NCBI GenBank assembly: GCA_963729795.1
Contig: CAVSPC010000019.1
Coordinates: 1-64,000 of the forward strand
DNA length: 64,000 bases
Direction of reading: 5' to 3'
Source of the DNA: CAWBBA01 sp963729795
GTDB lineage: Bacteria > Desulfobacterota > Desulfomonilia > Desulfomonilales > Desulfomonilaceae
Each line of letters begins with the position of its first letter. The stretch's first letter is position 1. Below the pieces are notes generated by a model, which saw nothing but the letters and a program-made list of their open reading frames with translations, was not told where the DNA came from and made no database searches. Position numbers and translations under genes: made by a program. This document shows, one piece after another, positions 8,333-16,351 of the stretch.

Positions 8333-9289
8333 GTGTTCCAAACTATCAGGGAGTTCAGAAGAAAAGGTGTAATGGCCATAAATAAGCGGAATGCAGACTA
8401 CACGTTGAAATACAATCCACGAAGTCTCTATCCGCTAGTCGATGACAAGCTTCGTACGAAACAACTCGCTCAAGTGAACGGTATCGCAGTTCCCGACTTG
8501 TATGCCGTGATCGAGGTGCCGGGGCAGGTCCGGACATTACCCGAAAGGCTCAAAGAGCATACCGATTTCGTAATTAAACCTGCTCATGGCAGTGGCGGAG
8601 AAGGGATCTTAGTCATTTCGGAACGTCTAAATGGCCGGCTCAGGAAACCTGATGGCGTTATTATCACCTGGGATGAACTAAATCATCACATTCTTAATGT
8701 GCTAAGCGGGCTATACAGTCTGGGAGGCCAACCCGATCAAGCGCTGGTCGAGTATTACGTCCAATTCGCGCCGGTTTTTGAAAAAATCAGCTATCAAGGC
8801 GTACCGGATATTCGCATTATTGTGTTTATGGGGGTCCCGGTCATGTCCATGGTCCGCCTACCGACGCGTATGTCGGACGGGAAAGCCAATTTGCACCAGG
8901 GCGCATTGGGCGCGGGAATCGACATGGCCACGGGGACTACTTTAACAGCCGTCCTGGGGAATGAGATCGTCACCGACCATCCGGACACCGGCCACCCTGT
9001 AACCGGCGTGACCATCCCTTATTGGGACGACCTCCTCAAGCTTGCTGCTCGGTGTTTCGAACTGACCGGGTTGGGATATCAGGGGGTCGACATCGTCTTG
9101 GACCGAGACAAGGGGCCTCTTATTCTCGAACTGAATGCTCGACCCGGCCTCAACATTCAGATAGCGAACAACGCCGGTCTTTTATTGCGACTGGAACTCG
9201 TGGAGCGATGTCATCGCGAATTGCAGACGGTCGAGGAACGTGTCACATTCGCGAAGTGCCATTTCGACGCTGCCGGCGCAGGCCTGTAG
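8333..9289 (+). CDS. RimK-like alpha-L-glutamate ligase-related ATP-grasp protein
   Basis: 318 residues from GTG 8333; an ATG at 8372 (MAINKRN) is an alternative start. ATP-grasp features are visible: VIKPAHGSGGEGILVI for the phosphate loop and metal/ATP-binding residues in GPLILELNARPGLNIQIAN at the C-terminus. It belongs to the RimK-related ligases that join amino acids through amide bonds. In the conserved trio with the two genes upstream, the substrate is still unknown; a peptide or small-molecule tag has been proposed for such operons. Family assignment is firm and the substrate unassigned. Confidence 0.85.
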   Translation: MFQTIREFRRKGVMAINKRNADYTLKYNPRSLYPLVDDKLRTKQLAQVNGIAVPDLYAVIEVPGQVRTLPERLKEHTDFVIKPAHGSGGEGILVISERLNGRLRKPDGVIITWDELNHHILNVLSGLYSLGGQPDQALVEYYVQFAPVFEKISYQGVPDIRIIVFMGVPVMSMVRLPTRMSDGKANLHQGALGAGIDMATGTTLTAVLGNEIVTDHPDTGHPVTGVTIPYWDDLLKLAARCFELTGLGYQGVDIVLDRDKGPLILELNARPGLNIQIANNAGLLLRLELVERCHRELQTVEERVTFAKCHFDAAGAGL

Positions 9290-9748
9290 GGGCGAATGGT
9301 ATTGACCCGGAGCTGCCCCGCGCTTTGCGGGATGCTCATGCCGACCCTGGGACGAAATCCAGTGCGATCCTGGGGAACTCTGGCCAAACCGGAAGAGGAC
9401 TTTGGCGTCCCCGCTGGATGTTGCCACTTGACACCATTCCGAGTCACGCCGCCCGCGATATGAACCGGTTCGCGAACGATGCCGGGCGCAATTCGATTCA
9501 GATGTGCCGTAACCTTACGACGGGCCAGCTCTAATGCTGACAGACGTGAATGAGCGCTCTGCTTACGAACCTTTGCCCTGACCTTACTTCCTCTAACTGA
9601 CTGCGGCAGCATTTTGCGGGGACCTATCTTCTTGCCCTGGGCTGAGGGCCGAGCCCAACTGCGGCCCATTCCGGCAGCTAATGTGTTTCGGTTTTGATGT
9701 CCTCCAACCGGATAGACATTCGCCTCTTTGAAACCCAGGTTCTGAAAG

Positions 9749-10360
9749 TCAACTCCTATATCGATGCGGTAGACATGTCGAGGTTGAGTTTTTTTTGCTG
9801 CTTTCAGAAACAATCACCCCGTTCGTTTCTCCAACAGATTTTATCAGAAGGGTTGATCCGGCAGCGTGAGTAACAACCTGGGGACTTTGACGAGGAGCAG
9901 CAACGGCATGTTCCTCAGGCGTTCTTGCAGGCTTGGGCGGAGTCTGGGCTCGTTGCTGCGTCTGCCATTCCCCGAGAAGAACAATCAAGTAGTCGTCTAT
10001 CCGGTGAAGCTTGTGATCGGGAACCGGGCTGGCCCCAAAATCCAATACCACTTGGGCCCCTTTGCCGGTTTTGGCAATTCGGATCCGGAGAGCCGAGTTC
10101 TTTTCCAGTCCGATGATTTGCGGCTCCGCTGCCACACTCGCTGCGGGAATGTCTATCACTAATCTTGACGGCCGACTCATCTCGGAAAGAGTCGGAACTG
10201 CGGTCATTCCCTCTGATTTTATGGCTACACGCCGCAAATCGGACGAGACGCTCACTTCATTTATAACATTCGCAGCCAATACATTGGAGGTCCAAAATGA
10301 AGCGTATAAGCAAGATGCAGCAAAAAACATCAGAATTCGGATTTGGCTCCGGGCGATCAC
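9749..10360 (-). CDS. AMIN-domain secreted protein (frameshifted)
   Basis: A signal peptide (IRILMFFAASCLYASFW...VLA) precedes an AMIN domain at residues about 33-135 (VSSDLRRVAIKSEG, PSRLVIDIP, IRIAKTGKGAQVVLDFG, YLIVLLGEW). AMIN domains place proteins at the cell envelope, often in peptidoglycan or secretin systems. The frame breaks in a run of eight A residues on the coding strand at about 9790-9797. Removing one A continues into TQPRHVYRIDIGVDFQNLGF and an open frame down to 9211, which would overlap the ligase gene by about 80 bases, so the real end may be earlier. Sequence error or slippage are both possible. Confidence 0.7.
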   Translation of the reverse strand: MIARSQIRILMFFAASCLYASFWTSNVLAANVINEVSVSSDLRRVAIKSEGMTAVPTLSEMSRPSRLVIDIPAASVAAEPQIIGLEKNSALRIRIAKTGKGAQVVLDFGASPVPDHKLHRIDDYLIVLLGEWQTQQRAQTPPKPARTPEEHAVAAPRQSPQVVTHAAGSTLLIKSVGETNGVIVSESSKKNSTSTCLPHRYRS

Positions 10361-10411
10361 ATCAACCTCACATGGCCTTTGGTAACTCTAAAAACAGCTA
10401 AGCTTGCCGCG

Positions 10412-10441
10412 ATACTATCATAAAATTAGTGAATTAGTCAA
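10412..10441 (-). promoter_or_regulatory. Candidate sigma-70 promoter for the AMIN gene
   Basis: On the minus strand TTGACT (10436-10441) and TAGTAT (10412-10417) are 18 bases apart, about 50 bases upstream of the AMIN start codon, in an AT-rich stretch. Confidence 0.5.
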
Positions 10442-10526
10442 GGAATATATACTCTACTTTATCGTATAGTTAAAGCTTTCTGGAATGACGAAAGTTTGTT
10501 TTGCAATCATCCGGGCCGGCGCCTAA

Positions 10527-11192
10527 TTAAGGCGTCTTGGGAGGCGGATCCAAAATTTCGCAGGGTTTGTCGGGGTGTTCTGCCGTCAGCCTTTGCTGGA
10601 GTTGGGTTATGGGGAACCTTCTGACAACGAGAAAAGGTTCGAGTTTTTGCAATTGGTCGTTCCAGACGTACTGCTCCAATTCAATAAAGTCACCTTGTTG
10701 CTCATAGAGAATGACCCACCATTCGTGTTCCTTCACGTCATAGCAAAGCTGTATCTTCTTCACTCCCTGGGCGGCTTTCGCCTTCTCAAAGGCAGCGTCT
10801 CTAACTTTCTGGTCTTCCCACTCTTGCTTTGAAGGTTGGTTTCGCGGTCCGGAAGGTGTGGTAGACCCCTCACGCTTTGCTTTCTCTCCTTGGGGTGTGG
10901 CCTTCTGTTGAAAAGGATTGTCACCACCTGAAGACACTGGCTGCTCGGTTCGCTCAACCCTGAGCATACCGTTCCCGGAAGTCTTCGGCGTCTGAGAAGT
11001 ATCCGCAGCTTCTTGAGGGATTACTGGGTGGACAAGCGACCCGCTGGGGGTAGTCTTTACCTCTTTGGGATTCTGCGAGCTCTGCGGGGGCCAACCGGGT
11101 TTTATTACGGCCTCCTGCGAAGGCACTATGCACCCTGAAACAAGCAGAGCTACAGTCCACAGCGTGGCTGCAAGGACAACCCAGGGCCTCAT
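10527..11192 (-). CDS. Hypothetical lipoprotein
   Basis: The start at 11192 gives a clean lipoprotein signal, MRPWVVLAATLWTVALLVSGC, with the lipobox LVSGC. An ATG at 11255 with GAAGG upstream is an alternative that adds 21 residues. A long low-complexity linker rich in P, Q, S, T and K follows (about residues 25-130), then a small C-terminal domain with HEWWVILYEQQGDFIELEQY and LVVRRFPITQLQQRLT. No family is recognised. It should be anchored in the outer or inner membrane facing the periplasm. Confidence 0.65.
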   Translation of the reverse strand: MRPWVVLAATLWTVALLVSGCIVPSQEAVIKPGWPPQSSQNPKEVKTTPSGSLVHPVIPQEAADTSQTPKTSGNGMLRVERTEQPVSSGGDNPFQQKATPQGEKAKREGSTTPSGPRNQPSKQEWEDQKVRDAAFEKAKAAQGVKKIQLCYDVKEHEWWVILYEQQGDFIELEQYVWNDQLQKLEPFLVVRRFPITQLQQRLTAEHPDKPCEILDPPPKTP

Positions 11193-11255
11193 AGGCTTCC
11201 CGCTTAGCTCGCTTCTGTATGATTCTGCCCGGTGGATCTCCCTAATGAAACGCAT

Positions 11256-11652
11256 GTTGGCCTTCCGGCTCCTTATCTCGGGGAGTTATACTTAATCCTA
11301 TTTTCCGGCAGTGGCCAGAAAAAAATGACTTAGGGAGGAACCGATCAGTTAGGTAAGAGAATCTTCTTTGTGCTCCCGTAATCGTTGTGTCGACATGAGA
11401 CGCGAAGCGCACATTTCATTTGAGTAGGATGTGCTGAACGCAGCGAACGCGGGGGAGGCACGCCTTTGGCGTGGTCGCCAAAAACCTTGCCGGAGGGGCC
11501 TCAATGCCATAGACGCGACAGACGTGGTGAATCTCGCGTACCGCGGGATTCACCACAGCCTAGGCAATTACAGCTATTTCCAAGATATCACTTCATGAAT
11601 TAGGCGGCGGTTCGACCATTTACACCGGCTTCGACAAAAGAGGGCACCGCGC
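11256..11652. other. Intergenic stretch with a hairpin at 11524-11556
   Basis: No convincing gene. GTGGTGAATC (11524-11533) is matched by GATTCACCAC (11547-11556), a ten-base perfect stem with a GC-rich loop. GCCTTTGGCGTGGTCGCC just before it is also self-complementary. It may be a palindromic repeat or a terminator. Confidence 0.5.
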
Positions 11653-11898
11653 TCAAAAACCTTCTGCCTGGATGTAAATCTGGTGATTGCCAGGGTATTT
11701 GGCCGCAAGCGGAGGCAAAGGACAACCGCCTGGTGGGGGCACCTTTGGAAGGGCCTTGGGAATTGGACCGCGATCCAGGCCCAACTGATTTGCCACAGCA
11801 TCGAAAACGTACCTCAGGAGCCCGAGTGCATGCGATGGGGCTGGAGCGCTTAACGATAAAACAGCTATAAGGATGCCGATGAAAATTTTTGTTTTCAT
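11653..11898 (-). CDS. Small secreted protein, about 81 aa
   Basis: The start at 11898 is preferred (GGAAAG four bases upstream; MKTKIFIGILIAVLSLSAP begins a signal peptide ending PSHA). The mature part is about 57 residues with a proline-rich centre (KALPKVPPPGGCPLPPL). No family is recognised. The next gene upstream has the same build: short, with a signal peptide and PPP runs. Confidence 0.5.
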   Translation of the reverse strand: MKTKIFIGILIAVLSLSAPAPSHALGLLRYVFDAVANQLGLDRGPIPKALPKVPPPGGCPLPPLAAKYPGNHQIYIQAEGF

Positions 11899-11994
11899 GC
11901 CACTTTCCATCGTTATTTTCACAAATTATATATAATTTATAATCCAATATGTCAATAATAATCTGTGTGTTCTTGCACTAGTTCAGACGGCCAG

Positions 11995-12270
11995 TCAATG
12001 CTTGCCGTGCGTCCACGTTACGGGAGGAGGGCACGGTGGGGGACAATACGGCGGTGGCGGAGGCCCGTAAGTCAGATAATGAGGAGGGATGCGACAGGGA
12101 AACACTGGAGCTGTGCAGAGGAAGTACCAAGCTCCTTGATCTATGAAACCCATCAAGGTGGGATCCAACGGTGGCTGATAGGCTGCCGCGCGGCCATTGG
12201 CGTACGTTGCCGTGCCAATTTGCAGGAGACAGATGACGGTAAACAATGCAACAAGGGCCTTCATTTTCAT
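11995..12270 (-). CDS. Small secreted proline-rich protein, 91 aa
   Basis: A signal peptide (MKMKALVALFTVICLLQIG...YA) is followed by a mature segment with GFIDQGAWYFLCTAPVFPC and a poly-proline tail (YGPPPPPYCPPPCPPP). AGGAT lies directly upstream, so the second ATG (12264) may be used. The four cysteines of the mature part could form disulfides. The function is unknown. An AT-rich region with an inverted repeat GTGATAT...ATATCAC (about 12291-12313) lies upstream and may be regulatory. Confidence 0.55.
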   Translation of the reverse strand: MKMKALVALFTVICLLQIGTATYANGRAAAYQPPLDPTLMGFIDQGAWYFLCTAPVFPCRIPPHYLTYGPPPPPYCPPPCPPPVTWTHGKH

Positions 12271-12483
12271 ATCCTATCGTGATTATAGTGTGATATGAAG
12301 TAATTATATCACAATTAAAATTTATTTTCAAGCTTATATATTCCTAATTATAATATCCAGCACTAACCTCCAGCAATCTATATATATTTAATGATTGTGC
12401 TGCGCCGGCTCTGACCGTTGTGGCCGAATATCTCGGGATGATCTACAATCCCCAAATCTAGAATCCAATGCGTGAGGCCAAGC

Positions 12484-13323
12484 ATGGATTTGGCGTCTTT
12501 TATGGCAAAAAACCTTATCGGGCGTATGCTTAACCCCATTTGCGGGTCGCTGCTCCTGAGTTTGATCGGGATGATTTTTTGGCGGCTGAGACCCGACCGG
12601 CGTACAGGTTTGATCCTGGTGCTGAGCGGCGCGCTGCTCTTGCTGGCCATGTCTTTGCCCATGACTGGTGACCTGCTGGTGCACTCACTGGAGTTGAAAG
12701 CTGGGGCGTACGCTGACCCTGCGGAACTGTCGCGCGACGGCGTGAGATGGATAGTGGTTCTAGGTGGGGACTTGCGGGGAGGGGATTTATCACCGGCAGA
12801 TCGCGTGGCCTGCTCTTCGCTAGTGAGGGTAATGGAGGGGGTACGACTGTGGAAAGGATTACCCAAAAGCAAGTTGGTGCTTTCCGGCGGGAGCGTTTCT
12901 CCTCCAAAAATGTCCACCGGTCTGGGCATGGCACTCCTTGCGCAGGAAATCGGCGTGCCCAAGAATGCGATTGTAGTGGAGAACCAGTCCAGGGATACTG
13001 AAGATGAGGCACGCTTCCTTGAGCCCATTCTGGAGAAAGATAGATTCGCCCTGGTCACGTCCGCCTACCACATGAGGAGATCGGTTTTGCATTTCAAGCG
13101 TATGGGTCTCGACCCGATCCCTGCGCCCGCGGATTTCCTAACAAAGGATTTCCAGGAAGGTTTCGGAGGGCTGATTCCTTCCCCGGATGCTCTGGCCATG
13201 TCTCAAACGGCAATTCACGAATACGTGGGGACCCAGTGGCTCAGGATAAAGCAATTCTTTTCATTTCACGGCGGGTCGTTGCCGGCCGGCGCCTCAGAGA
13301 AACTATCAGCGCCGATACGATAA
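12484..13323 (+). CDS. YdcF/ElyC-like DUF218 membrane protein
   Basis: The ATG at 12484 has GAGG six bases upstream; a GTG at 12472 would add four residues. Two N-terminal helices (residues about 10-58) lead to a DUF218 domain: WIVVLGGDLRGGD, then SKLVLSGGSVSPP, VENQSRDTEDEARF and FALVTSAYHMRRSVLHFKRM. ElyC of E. coli has the same two-helix plus DUF218 layout and is linked to peptidoglycan and envelope integrity. The enzymatic role is not settled. It stands alone between genes on the other strand. Confidence 0.8.
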   Translation: MDLASFMAKNLIGRMLNPICGSLLLSLIGMIFWRLRPDRRTGLILVLSGALLLLAMSLPMTGDLLVHSLELKAGAYADPAELSRDGVRWIVVLGGDLRGGDLSPADRVACSSLVRVMEGVRLWKGLPKSKLVLSGGSVSPPKMSTGLGMALLAQEIGVPKNAIVVENQSRDTEDEARFLEPILEKDRFALVTSAYHMRRSVLHFKRMGLDPIPAPADFLTKDFQEGFGGLIPSPDALAMSQTAIHEYVGTQWLRIKQFFSFHGGSLPAGASEKLSAPIR

Positions 13324-13338
13324 GAGCCTGGATGAGAT

Positions 13339-13917
13339 TCATTTCGAAGGAGGCGCTGAGCATCTGGCTTTTAGCATGGCCTGCAACGATGCTAGCTTCT
13401 CGTTAGTATCTGCTAGCTCATGCTTTTCCGCGTCCGTGAGCCCCGAAAACAGGCTGTGCTCCCGTTTCTTCAGGGCATTGGCCCGGCGCAACAATTGAAC
13501 AAGCACCAGCCTGAGATCCGCGCAACTTGCAGTCAAGTAATCTCCCGGTTCTGGGCCGCCAATGATTGCCCTAGGAGCCTTCGAGACCGGAGGTGGTTGA
13601 CTATTGCCGACCTGTCCCGAAGGTGGCTGCGCGGCCCTCCGTATTCGCTCCTTCAGTTCCTCCGCGGTGTAAGCCAGGCGAATCCATGGATGAACGTAGA
13701 TCCCACCAGACTGCATGTTCGACAAGTAGGCACCGCCCACACGAGCTTCACGGCCAAATTCAACGGCCTCATCCTTTGCCCTGCCTGAATTCGCGACCGC
13801 CACTGAGAAGTTTCCCATGTACCATAGGAAGAGCACTCCCACGATTAACAGTTCCCTGCATGTGATGCGTCGGTCTCTCACAGGGGGCCGCCTCAGTTCC
13901 GGGCTTTCCTTAGCCAT
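13339..13917 (-). CDS. Hypothetical protein with one N-terminal membrane helix
   Basis: 192 residues. A basic N-terminus (RRPPVRDRR) precedes a single helix (ELLIVGVLFLWYMGNFSVAV), then an extracytoplasmic part with GGIYVHPWIRLAYTAEELKE. It ends in a predicted helical hairpin (LRLVLVQLLRRANALKKREH, then ADTNEKLASLQAMLKARC). No family is recognised. It converges on the YdcF-like gene with 15 bases between the stops. Confidence 0.55.
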   Translation of the reverse strand: MAKESPELRRPPVRDRRITCRELLIVGVLFLWYMGNFSVAVANSGRAKDEAVEFGREARVGGAYLSNMQSGGIYVHPWIRLAYTAEELKERIRRAAQPPSGQVGNSQPPPVSKAPRAIIGGPEPGDYLTASCADLRLVLVQLLRRANALKKREHSLFSGLTDAEKHELADTNEKLASLQAMLKARCSAPPSK

Positions 13918-14274
13918 TTTTGTTCAGCACCGTCCTACCTCAGACCCACTCTTACGCAAAGATCTCGGAGTCCGCTGAGGATTCCGTTTTCCCGGCATTT
14001 CTCTGGGTTGCGTCATTACGCATTCGGATGTGTGGCAGTGAAAACGCTATTGGTCTGTGTCGGTACCCTCGCACTCTGCTATGCATTGATCTGCGAGCCG
14101 TTTTTTCTCCCGCGTCCAGCGTCGCGCTGGAAGTTGAATCCTGCCATCCCGGCGAACGGTCATTTTTAAATAATATCACAGTTAACGTGAAAACTTGAGG
14201 CTTTGGAGATGGGTGTGGTCCCCCGGAATGGCTGGATTTGACAGAGGCAAGAGGATAGCTGTCAACGTTATCTA
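13918..14274. other. Intergenic stretch without a visible gene
   Basis: A 92-codon plus-strand frame starts at 13920 but lacks a ribosome site or protein-like content. It separates the divergent hypothetical gene from the export lipoprotein. Confidence 0.45.
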
Positions 14275-14304
14275 TTTACATTTAGCCTTCAATTATGGTA
14301 TGAT
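14275..14304 (+). promoter_or_regulatory. Candidate promoter for the polysaccharide export gene
   Basis: TTTACA (14275-14280) and TATGAT (14299-14304) are 18 bases apart. Transcription would begin near 14311, which would put the ATG at 14305 upstream of the transcript start. This favours the in-frame TTG at 14347, preceded by AAGG. Confidence 0.45.
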
Positions 14305-15417
14305 ATGATGAGTTATGAAAGGAATATAGTAGTTAAGGTAGTCATCTTGCTTAATTTATTTATTAATTTTAGATTAGCATGGACCGGCATCCTGGTTCTC
14401 ATGCTTGCAGGGTGCATCGGCCTCATGCCTTCTCCTTTCAGGCCTTCTCCCGGGCCGCAAAAGGCTCCGCAAGCCGAGGACCTTGCCGAAGCCTTTGACA
14501 TCGTGTGCAGAAACTATCGACTAGGCCCGAGCGACCAGATTGGCGTTCTCTTTCAGACTGAATGGAACATTCCAGCGGGGAGCTACAAGCTCGACACGCT
14601 CGATCAGATCGCCATCAAGTTCATCCTTGATCCCCAACTCAATGAAACCGTCACTATACGCCCAGATGGAATGATCACTCTTCAGGCCATTGGGGAGGTC
14701 CAGGCCGCGGGCTTGACTCCCGACCAACTTGCCAAGAATATCGAGAAAAAATTTCTGGAAGCCAAGATATTCAGTAAGGGGGAAACACGCGGAGAGCTGA
14801 AAAATTACCGGCTCGTCACGGTTCATGTCCTTACTTTCTATGAAAAGGTTAAGAAACTTACCGACTCCCTGACGACTCTCGTTGGCGGAAGCCAGACCGC
14901 GATCACGATCAAACCTGATGGGACGATTGATCTGCCTCTCATCCACCAACGGGTTCTGTGCGCCGGCCACACTGTCGCGGAGGTAGAGAACACCGTGAAC
15001 AGGCTGTACAGAGAAGGGCCGTTACAGCATGTGGTAGCCTCGGTTTCGCTCGGGGCTGCCAGGTCGCGGAACTTTTACGTCATTGGCGAAGTCGGTGCTC
15101 AGGGGGCGTACCCATACACGCAGCCCATTACGGCTCTGCACGCGCTCGCCATGGCCGGGGGGCCGATTACAACAACTGCTGACCTCACCAGTGTGATCCT
15201 CATATCCAAGAACATTTACGGCAAACCCATCGGCAGGCGGTTGGACTTGAAAAGAATCCTAGACGTGGGAGATCTGAGCTGTAACATCATGATCAAACCC
15301 TATGATGTTATATACGTTCCAAGGACATACATCCAGGACCTCAACCTTTTCATCGCTCAGTACCTCAATGCCATCACCAGCATCAAGACCTTTGCCGACA
15401 CACTGCGTGGCCCGTAA
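14305..15417 (+). CDS. Polysaccharide biosynthesis/export lipoprotein (Wza-like)
   Basis: 370 residues from the first ATG; the TTG at 14347 may be the true start and still gives a full lipoprotein signal ending LMLAGC. The domain order fits outer-membrane polysaccharide export proteins: NYRLGPSDQIGVLF and TVTIRPDGMITLQAIGEVQA (Poly_export), a second repeat ITIKPDGTIDLPLI, then SLBB-like RNFYVIGEVGAQGAYPY and ALHALAMAGGP. It should form the outer-membrane channel for a capsule or exopolysaccharide. The Wzc-like autokinase at 31350 is the natural partner, though 16 kb away. Confidence 0.88.
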   Translation: MMSYERNIVVKVVILLNLFINFRLAWTGILVLMLAGCIGLMPSPFRPSPGPQKAPQAEDLAEAFDIVCRNYRLGPSDQIGVLFQTEWNIPAGSYKLDTLDQIAIKFILDPQLNETVTIRPDGMITLQAIGEVQAAGLTPDQLAKNIEKKFLEAKIFSKGETRGELKNYRLVTVHVLTFYEKVKKLTDSLTTLVGGSQTAITIKPDGTIDLPLIHQRVLCAGHTVAEVENTVNRLYREGPLQHVVASVSLGAARSRNFYVIGEVGAQGAYPYTQPITALHALAMAGGPITTTADLTSVILISKNIYGKPIGRRLDLKRILDVGDLSCNIMIKPYDVIYVPRTYIQDLNLFIAQYLNAITSIKTFADTLRGP

Positions 15418-16252
15418 CGCATGTAGCTGCTGTGAACCCTATCGTTCCAAGCCTTTCAAATATAGGCTAATCTGGGCCCGAAGACTTGTTAGGTCAGAGC
15501 TGGGCCGCCTCGAGGAATGAAGTGGCGGAATTCGGCTAACTGTCGCGAACGAGCGGCCTTGCACCATCAACCGAACAAGTGGCATAATGCACTGGATCAG
15601 CTGTTCCGAAGGCCACACGTGACCGATGGTTGCTTCTAACGGTTGTTACTCAAAGAATGAAAAACCTGGAGGACCTGTGGCGGTGGTGCTCTGGTAACAA
15701 TCCGTGCGCGGACAACGATACCCATTAGGTTTGTTTCCACTTCTGGGGCCGGCGATCAGGCTTGCCTTTCCTCTTTTCATTTTCGCACTTAAGCAAAATC
15801 CGAAGGTTTTCCACGCGAGCGGCACAGAGATTTACCGGAGTCCAGCCCTTTATCAAATTAAAACAAGCAGTTTCTCGACGTCGCCTGAGAATCCGAACCG
15901 TGAAATAGCCCGGTCTTCAGGATATTCGGTTTCTTGTCATTTGTTTCTGTCTGGGATTGCCACGTTGTCAAAGCAATTTTCTTATAGTTCCTGTTATGGT
16001 ATTATTAAAAGTTGTATCATTTTTGATGATTATTTTCTTTGGCGCAGGCAGTCCCCACAGATTCAGGCGTCCGGTCATGCCCCATAATATGCTTGTTTGC
16101 CGGCTACGGACTCTCTTTGGTTATAGATCGTCCCAAACACCAGATAGGTTGTGGCGGATTGATTAACTTCTTGCAGAGACTCTGCGCGGGCGCCAGTGCT
16201 TGCACGGTTGTCCCAGTATATATCTCCAGCTTGTGAAAGGAGGTGCGCTATT
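15418..16252. other. 835-base stretch without a convincing gene
   Basis: Open frames at 15704-16087 and 15957-16166 lack homologous-looking motifs and good ribosome sites. The AAAGGAGGT at 16237-16245 belongs to the small ORF that follows. Nothing else can be supported. Confidence 0.45.
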
Positions 16253-16351
16253 ATGGGCTTGAGAATCTGTCGGGCAGCAGATCTTCGGAGATACTCTCCC
16301 ATCAAAAGCCTGCCCAAGAGACAAAACATCGAAGTGATTTTGCGGAAATGA
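16253..16351 (+). CDS. 32-aa leader ORF translationally coupled to the GT-C-like gene
   Basis: The ATG at 16253 follows a near-perfect ribosome site, AAAGGAGGT, by seven bases. The basic product begins MGLRICRAADLRRYSP and ends IEVILRK. Its stop overlaps the next start as ATGA (16348-16351). The downstream gene has no ribosome site of its own at 16348, so translational coupling is likely. The alternative is that the large gene starts at GTG 16243, but that codon lies inside the ribosome site. A peptide function is unproven. Confidence 0.55.
   Translation: MGLRICRAADLRRYSPIKSLPKRQNIEVILRK

Noticed and set aside
9022..9534. 170-codon plus-strand frame
   Set aside because: Overlaps the well-supported ATP-grasp gene in another frame and has an unnatural composition.
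15704..16087. 127-codon plus-strand frame
   Set aside because: No ribosome site, no homologous-looking blocks, irregular composition; treated as non-coding.
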